Assembly: GCA_000697335.1 (NCBI GenBank)
Contig: JNEM01006109.1
Location: 1 to 16,059 of the forward strand
DNA length: 16,059 bases
Source: Conidiobolus incongruus B7586
Lineage: Eukaryota > Entomophthoromycota > Entomophthoromycetes > Entomophthorales > Conidiobolaceae
Reading direction: 5' to 3'
How positions within the stretch are numbered: the stretch's first letter is position 1; every line of letters begins with the position of its first letter. Shown in pieces: positions 10,301 to 16,059 of this stretch. A model generated the notes under the pieces. That model was not told the DNA's origin. It searched no databases and saw only the letters and a program-made list of their open reading frames with translations. Both the position numbers and the translations under genes were made by a program.

Positions 10301-12784
10301 GCTGTGATGGAAGAAGTTTGATCCTGGTAAATTTTAGCAAGTGTCAATAGGATTGCGGATGTTATGTGATTAGCACGATTAAGCTGAGTTTGAGATCCAC
10401 TCTGAGCGTATTTATCTTCACTTTTCAAAAGTCTTACGAATGCAGGAAGAATACCTTGAGACTTAGGAAATAGAATTGACGAAGTTTGAAGCGATTGCTC
10501 AGGAGTTAAAAGAAGTATTGGGATATGCGAAGTTTGGAAATTCATTAGGTGATTGACTAAGTCATGATCTTGGATGTTATGGAAGCATCGTAATATCGAA
10601 GCGACTGCATGGAAAATAGATTGACCTCCAAGTGCTAATTCTAAAGCTTTTTCATAATCCCTGCGAGCGCCTTCAACATCGCCCAAAGAGTATTTTGCAT
10701 TCGCTCCATAGTATAGAAGGTTCTGGAATTTGGATGTTTCAAAGTGAGGATAGCTCATGCAATTGTAGGCAAAATCACTAAAGTTTTGATTTTGGATGAT
10801 TTCTTTCTCAATAAATTGGCAAATTGCAACCACATTCTCTTGACTCGATCTTGACGGTATATGGTTGGTTGAATTGGGATCCTTATTATTCTCAGCTGAA
10901 TATTCTTGGCTATTCATTAGTCCGATTAGATTATCAGCAGCATCCCAGTAATCAGGCTTTAATCTTAGAGCTTTCCACCACCATTTTTCAGCTTCTTTAA
11001 AGTTGTTAATGGTTTTATATGTAGTGCCCAGATTGCTCATCGCTTCTACGTAATTCGCATTTAATCTGAGGATCTCTTTGTTATATTTGATAGAAGACTG
11101 ATAATCGTGCTCGACAAAAAAGACACATGCTAGGAGTAATAGAGTGGGGAGATGCGTTGGATGAATGCTATGGAGAGTCAAGAGCATATTCCTAAGCTGA
11201 GCTTCGGGATTTCTGCTATTATATTGGGCATGTGCGTGCTTAAGGATAGCATCTCTAATGTTAGGGTTTTTGGCTTCTTGGACACTGTAGTTTGTTCCTG
11301 GAACCATCGGAATAGGCTGTAGAGGTGGGAATATAGGCCGAGTGCCCATTGTGGATGCAATTGCCATGCTAGTTGCACTGGAGGTCAGTCCATGAAGTTG
11401 AATCGGATCAATATGATTGAAAGTTTGTTGACTTGTATATTCATTGGAAATATACCCATCGTAGCAATGTGTGGGGTTATTTAAAGGGCTAGGATATTCT
11501 GGGCCATTGTAAATGTCATTATTTCCAACTATTAACTGGTTCATTGAGTTTGGATTTTGCCATGAAGAGTTAATTGAAGGTTGCTGGAACATCGCACCAT
11601 TATCTAAGCCTGTATATACAGTATTGTGCAAAGCTGAATAAGGAGCGCCATTCATACGTCCTAGATTCGTTAATGAGGGGTCGTTCCAGAGGTTATTCAT
11701 ATGGAAATGAGGTTGGAAGTTTCTGAGTTGATAAAGTGCGTTATGATCAGGGGGTAAATACGATAATACATTGGGAGACGGTGGAGGAATCATTCGAGCG
11801 TTATTATCAACAAATCCATGCTGGATTGGTTTGTGATGGGTTGCAAAATAATCTGGAGGATGCTTTTGCTGAGAGGAAAATCCTGTGCGACTTTGATTGG
11901 CCATGGGATGCATTGTGCTGATGTTTGATAATGAAGAGTTGCCATAATAGCTAAGATATCTATTAGGATTTGCAAATTGGTCATTGGTAGGCTCGTAATT
12001 TTCCGATATGGGGTCCAAAACTCTTTTTTGTCGTGAAGAGTTTTGCATAGTATTATGCAAGATGTTTGGATTTTGCCCAGATACATAAGTATTTGGTAAA
12101 TAGAGATTCATAGGATTATCATTTTGAAGATTCGAATTATTGGAATTCGAGTAATAGCCTGCTTCATTGAATTGATTAACATCTGATTGGAAGATTTCGT
12201 TGCGCTCTTGGCCGTTATTTGTGTATGTTTGATTAGGCTGGTTATTCAGATTAGATATGCCTAAAGGGTAATTATTGATAGGTTTCGGTAATTGAGAATG
12301 CCCTTGTAGATTCGGTATTGGTTGACCAACATTTTGAGAATGATTACTCTAATATAAATTTAGTGAAAAAGGAAATTAATTAAAATTTATAAAAATTTAG
12401 ATCACTTACCTGTTGATTGCTTTGCTGGAACCCAAAATTGGTAAAGTTGTTTACAAGTGAAGAGGATTTTGAAGGATATGTAGGGCGCCCTAATGAAGGA
12501 TAACTATCATGAGGTATTGTGAAACTTTGCCTTGAGGACTGAGGCTGAAAGGGAATTTGAGAAGAGTCAGAATTCGGGGGCTTTTTATAGTTGTATTGCT
12601 GCCAATGACCAGTAAAATTGGAAGAGTTATTTGTCAGCTGAGAATGTCTATTTTCATTTGAAATTTGGTTACTTTGACCAGACCAGAACGGATCGTTGAC
12701 AAAGTTTTGCGAATAATAGTGTTGTTTTTGTTGTTCCAAATCGCCATTTAAATTAAATTGATTTGTAGAATTTGTATAAGACAT
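7387..12784 (-). CDS. OGT: UDP-GlcNAc:protein O-GlcNAc transferase (GT41, OGT/SPINDLY family)
   Basis: Three exons: 12784-12410, 12348-8434 and 8382-7387, giving 1761 residues and a TAA stop. The enzyme family moves GlcNAc from UDP-GlcNAc to Ser/Thr of nuclear and cytosolic proteins. Residues 1 to about 485 are Asn/Gln/Ser/Pro-rich with no recognised domain. From about 487 to 965 come TPR repeats (for example EAMSNLGTTYKTINNFKEAE and LYTNLGSLLKDMGHIRKAIS), ending in the GVCDWRGR segment. The N-terminal catalytic lobe starts near 1123. H1177 in NHPLSHLM and H1242 in DGIHILINLNGYTKGARNE match human H498 and H558. K1430 in NFNQLYK matches human K842, and H1510 in HTTAVD matches H920. All look intact, so activity is expected. 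The linker between the lobes is short and holds an acidic insert near 1300-1338. A tail of about 110 residues follows the last conserved block (PRWVRDLERGYIEAW). Human OGT is 1046 residues; most of the extra length is N-terminal. SPINDLY-type O-fucose transfer is less likely, given the close match to OGT around the active site. Confidence 0.95.
8383..8433 (-). other. Intron 2 of OGT, with unusual GTTTGA donor, just after the catalytic Lys codon
   Basis: A 51-nt intron between K1430 (NFNQLYK) and I1431 (IDPN). The acceptor is TTATAG and a TATTAAC branch site lies at 8400-8394. The donor GTTTGA is far from GTAAGT. Read through, it gives Val then TGA, so an unspliced message would lose the whole C-terminal catalytic lobe. 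The splice is supported by the seamless family match across the joint (NFNQLYKIDP, as in human OGT). Confidence 0.9.
12349..12409 (-). other. Intron 1 of OGT
   Basis: A 61-nt intron with a perfect GTAAGT donor and a TATATTAG acceptor. It lies between codons in the Asn/Gln-rich N-terminal region, after residue 125. Using the next AG two bases later would place TAA at the joint, so the first AG is chosen. Confidence 0.85.
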
Positions 12785-13213
12785 AATTTGTTAAACTAAA
12801 AGCAGATCAATGCAATAAATATAGTGACTGATTAATACTAATTATAATTAGAATTGATAAAAGAATTTAAATCGACATTTAATTGGAATAAAACCTATTT
12901 AAAAAAATCAACAGAATACTGTTAGTATGAATAAATTAAATTAATTGAAAATAATTACTTTGCTAGAATTTGTTCAATAATAAATAAAATTGAACAAATA
13001 ACTTTAATAATACAATAATATTTTAAAAAGATTAATATTATATAATCTATAATATTATAAAAAGTGTTAAATTAATCTATGAATATAAATAATGTAATAT
13101 GCTAAAAATTTGTTTTTATAATGGGTTAATAATAATATTAAATCTAATTAATTAAATGGTGGGATTTGTTTCTAAAAGTTCGACTTCATTATCAATTTCA
13201 AATTATCCACCCA

Positions 13214-13232
13214 ATTACATTTATGATGTAAT
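13214..13232. promoter_or_regulatory. 19-bp palindrome with 7-bp arms, bZIP-like
   Basis: ATTACAT, five bases, then ATGTAAT, a perfect inverted repeat. The half-sites resemble bZIP half-sites (TTAC/GTAA), but the spacing is wider than usual. It overlaps a CCAAT pentamer. Confidence 0.3.
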
Positions 13233-13242
13233 GAATATCAAA

Positions 13243-13273
13243 TTTCTCCCCTCTTCTTCTCCTCTTCCCCCTT
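13243..13273 (+). repeat. 31-nt uninterrupted pyrimidine tract (purine on the OGT sense strand)
   Basis: A run of only C and T, built from CTCCCCTC, CTTCTTCT and CTTCCCCC blocks, about 460-490 bases upstream of the OGT ATG. C-rich runs are rare in this window. It contains CCCCT, the STRE core. Such tracts often keep promoters free of nucleosomes; that role is inferred here. Confidence 0.5.
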
Positions 13274-13330
13274 ATCCTGGAGTCTTCAGTATCTCATCCC
13301 AATTGATTAGTTTTTAACTTATCTGAATGA

Positions 13331-16059
13331 TTATCACTTTTATATACCTATACTTTTGTATTTAGATATATTTTAATTAATTATTTCTTTATACTACTAC
13401 AAATTAAAAACTTACTCCTCAACTAGGTTTATGAAATTATATTATGAGAAAATTAAATCAATTTGATTCCACTATTACTCCAATTCCATCTTGATTAAAT
13501 CTTTCGCCATTTAACTTTTGGAACAAAATATAAATACAATTATTTTATTCAAACAATTAATCTACCTGAAACACTCATTTTATTGTATAAAAGACTTAAT
13601 ATTAGTTTTATTATTAATGAGATATAGTGTAAGCAAACTTGAAACAAGATATCAAATTCAGCTCATCCAAATATTAATTATCTAAAGCTGTAAGTATGTT
13701 GAATATAACTTGATTTCTATTTAAAAAAATTAATTGTTTAATAAAATTTTAAAATTAGCATATAGCCATTAAACCTAAGTTCGATTTTGTTAATAGTATA
13801 TATGAGTTTCTATTCTAAAATATAAATCTAATCTTTCATTGTTATATATTTTAAAATGCTAATGTATGTATTATAATCAAATATCTTTCAAATCTAGTTA
13901 ATTGATAAAACATTTGAAATTTTAACATATTAATTTCATAAAAATTATATTATTAATATGTTCTAAATAGAAAAATATTGATATTACCTATTATTCAAAC
14001 AATATTTATAAAACATGAGTAGTTATATGTTGATTTGATTGGCTTAATATCAATATAGTTGAGTGACTTTGAATTGAAAATACATTGTTGGTTGGATTAA
14101 AAAATTATTGAATATATTTTACAACTGAAATTGAATATTATGTAAAATCAAAGCTTTAGGAAAATACTCAAAATATTCTTAAAAATAATTAGATTAATTA
14201 TATATAGTGGAAGAGATAGTCAATAGAGTTTATTTATTATGTATGAATATCAATTTTAAATTTTACTTCAAAATACATTTATATCAATTAATTAATTATA
14301 AAATTCTTTATTAATAATTTTCCTTAAATACCAATTGAAAAACCATTTGTTAATCACCATATTATATTATAATATGATACAATCAATATCATTAAATCAT
14401 ATTCATATTATCCGAGAAAATATATTCGGAGATGATTTTATCAAATTTGAAATTCTGATAATAAAATTATTCGCACTTTAAATCCTTCAAATATACATTT
14501 TTTTCATTTATTTATCATTTCAAACTGAGTTCTGATAATATAAACAATAATTAAAATTCTTGATGGATATAATAAAAAATACGCAAATATTGGCATATAT
14601 TTGTAATTGTTAAAATATATTTGGATCTCTAAATTATCTTACTTGGCCTATTCAAGTTAAATATCAAATTTTATAATTCACTAATTCATTGAAAAACAAT
14701 ATTACCGAAAAATATTGGAGATGACTTTTCAAGTATGATTTAATATTTTAACTTATTTATGATATTATAAAATATCTGGACCATAATTAGCCACATAAAT
14801 AATCAGAATTTTTATTCCATTATAGTCTTTTACGTTTTTTACTCTGTTTAGGTATTTGATTTAACCCTCTAAGTCATATAATTTCAAATCAATTCAAATT
14901 TTTGGATTAAGATATTTTTATTTGAAATGATTTTTGGGCTATGGACATAATTTTATAATTACCAAATCTAAAATTCTTCAAACATATTATATTAAAACAA
15001 TTGTTTCAAGTTAAATCTTAATTTAAATAAATCAAATAAAATTAGACTGGAATCCTAGACAAAGTAAAAAGCTTGGTAAAAAAGAATATAGTGACTTATA
15101 TTATAAATGTGGTGGTAAGTAATATAACAATATTATAACGCAAAGGGAAAAAATAGATTTAATTAAGAAATATTACCCCTTATATGATTAGATACTAAAA
15201 TTGTCAGTACATAATATCAATAACTATATGAAATTAAGAGTAACAATATTAAATTTCTGAGAATAATAGTTAAGGTTAAAAAAGAAAAGGGAATCTATTT
15301 ATTTCTAACACCACTATTCACATAGTAAAACTGCATAATATCAGATTTGGGGATTAATAATGATATCAACTTAAATAATTGAATAAAATTTTATATATTA
15401 AATCAATTATAATAAATTCAACAATTGGCTTTTCAAGAAAAATGTATAATATCCAATTATACTTAAATTTTGATATTCTATATTTGATATAAAGTATCGT
15501 CTTTAAAATCTCTCAATTTATTTCTTTTGTAATAGGCATATAAGTGTGATTATATTGATACTCTAGAAATTAAATAATAATATATCTCTATAATCAAATT
15601 TTAATTTAAATTCTAATATGAAATATGAAAGAAATATAAACTATAAAAATTAATATTCTCTTCTATTATTATAAACTTTTGCTATAATTTTAGCAAGCAT
15701 CTAATACATAAATAGTGATTTTTTATTATACACTGATATTTGGTGTTTTATAAATTAATTAAATTTTTTGATAAAATATTTCCTTCATATAATTATAATT
15801 TTTAATTACTCAAAATAACTATACTCATATAGGTTGCCATCCAGTAGATTAATTAAAAATAATAGGTTTTTAATTTATTTTTATATAATAAATCTATTAT
15901 ATTTTTAAATTAATATTATTCAAAATTACAATAATAAAATATATATTCTTAAATTAAATAATCATATCAATCTTATTTTTATTTTGAAATTTAAATAATA
16001 TAAATTTTTTATAATTAAAAATAAATAAACATTTTGATATAAAATATATAATAATTATA
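13331..16059. other. AT-rich spacer to the right edge
   Basis: About 2.7 kb of nearly pure A/T running to the end of the window. No open frame, RNA gene, terminal inverted repeat or tandem array of note was recognised by eye on either strand. Confidence 0.6.

Larger units (their letters stand above)
12785..13330 (-). promoter_or_regulatory. Upstream region of the OGT gene
   Basis: The first 360 bases are AT-rich and probably include the 5' UTR. From about 13160 to 13330 the DNA is clearly less AT-rich. It carries CCAAT pentamers at 13211-13215 and 13299-13303 (plus orientation), a palindrome at 13214-13232 and a pyrimidine run at 13243-13273. The promoter role is inferred from position and composition. 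A start region for an unseen plus-strand transcript is also possible. Confidence 0.45.

Noticed and set aside
12785-16059. Search by eye for tRNA, snRNA, transposon ends or a centromere-like array
   Set aside because: No B-box-like or GGTTCGAAT-type motif, terminal repeats or tandem units were found. AT richness alone is not evidence of a centromere or origin.

Overview
The window looks like nuclear DNA of an AT-rich fungus, most likely an early-diverging ('zygomycete-grade') lineage. Three things point there. The genes have short GT-AG introns (about 47-102 nt), some with fungal branch sites such as TACTAAC. A Tup1 corepressor with the classic fungal N-terminal tetramerisation helix is present. 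So is a full-length GT41 O-GlcNAc transferase, an enzyme that budding yeast lacks. Codon use is AT-biased and both visible stop codons are TAA. The species cannot be named from the sequence.

All three genes lie on the minus strand, so they read right to left. Bases 12784-7387 encode a 1761-residue O-GlcNAc transferase (three exons): a long Asn/Gln/Ser-rich N-terminus, TPR repeats, then both catalytic lobes with the expected histidines and lysine. Bases 4970-2837 encode a 617-residue Tup1 co-repressor (six exons): tetramerisation helix, His/Pro/Ser-rich linker, seven WD40 blades. Bases 1044-1 hold the 5' part of a BET-family bromodomain gene. Its first bromodomain is cut by the left edge just after the acetyl-lysine-binding Asn. 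All exon joints were worked out by hand and close in frame.

The rest is AT-rich spacer: 1045-2836, 4971-7386 and 12785-16059. Two blocks in it are clearly less AT-rich and look like promoters. The block at about 1045-1735, upstream of the bromodomain gene, has three same-strand CCAAT boxes, an AGGGG motif and a TATA-like site. The block at about 13160-13330, upstream of the transferase gene, has a 31-nt pyrimidine run and a bZIP-like palindrome. No tRNA, rRNA, CRISPR array or mobile element was recognised.

Functionally, the window groups a chromatin reader of acetylated histones (BET), a general co-repressor (Tup1) and a nutrient-responsive nuclear/cytosolic glycosyltransferase (OGT). No gene here is a wholly new system. 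The most interesting points are the architecture of the transferase, an intron whose retention would stop the protein just after its catalytic lysine, and the promoter-like islands.
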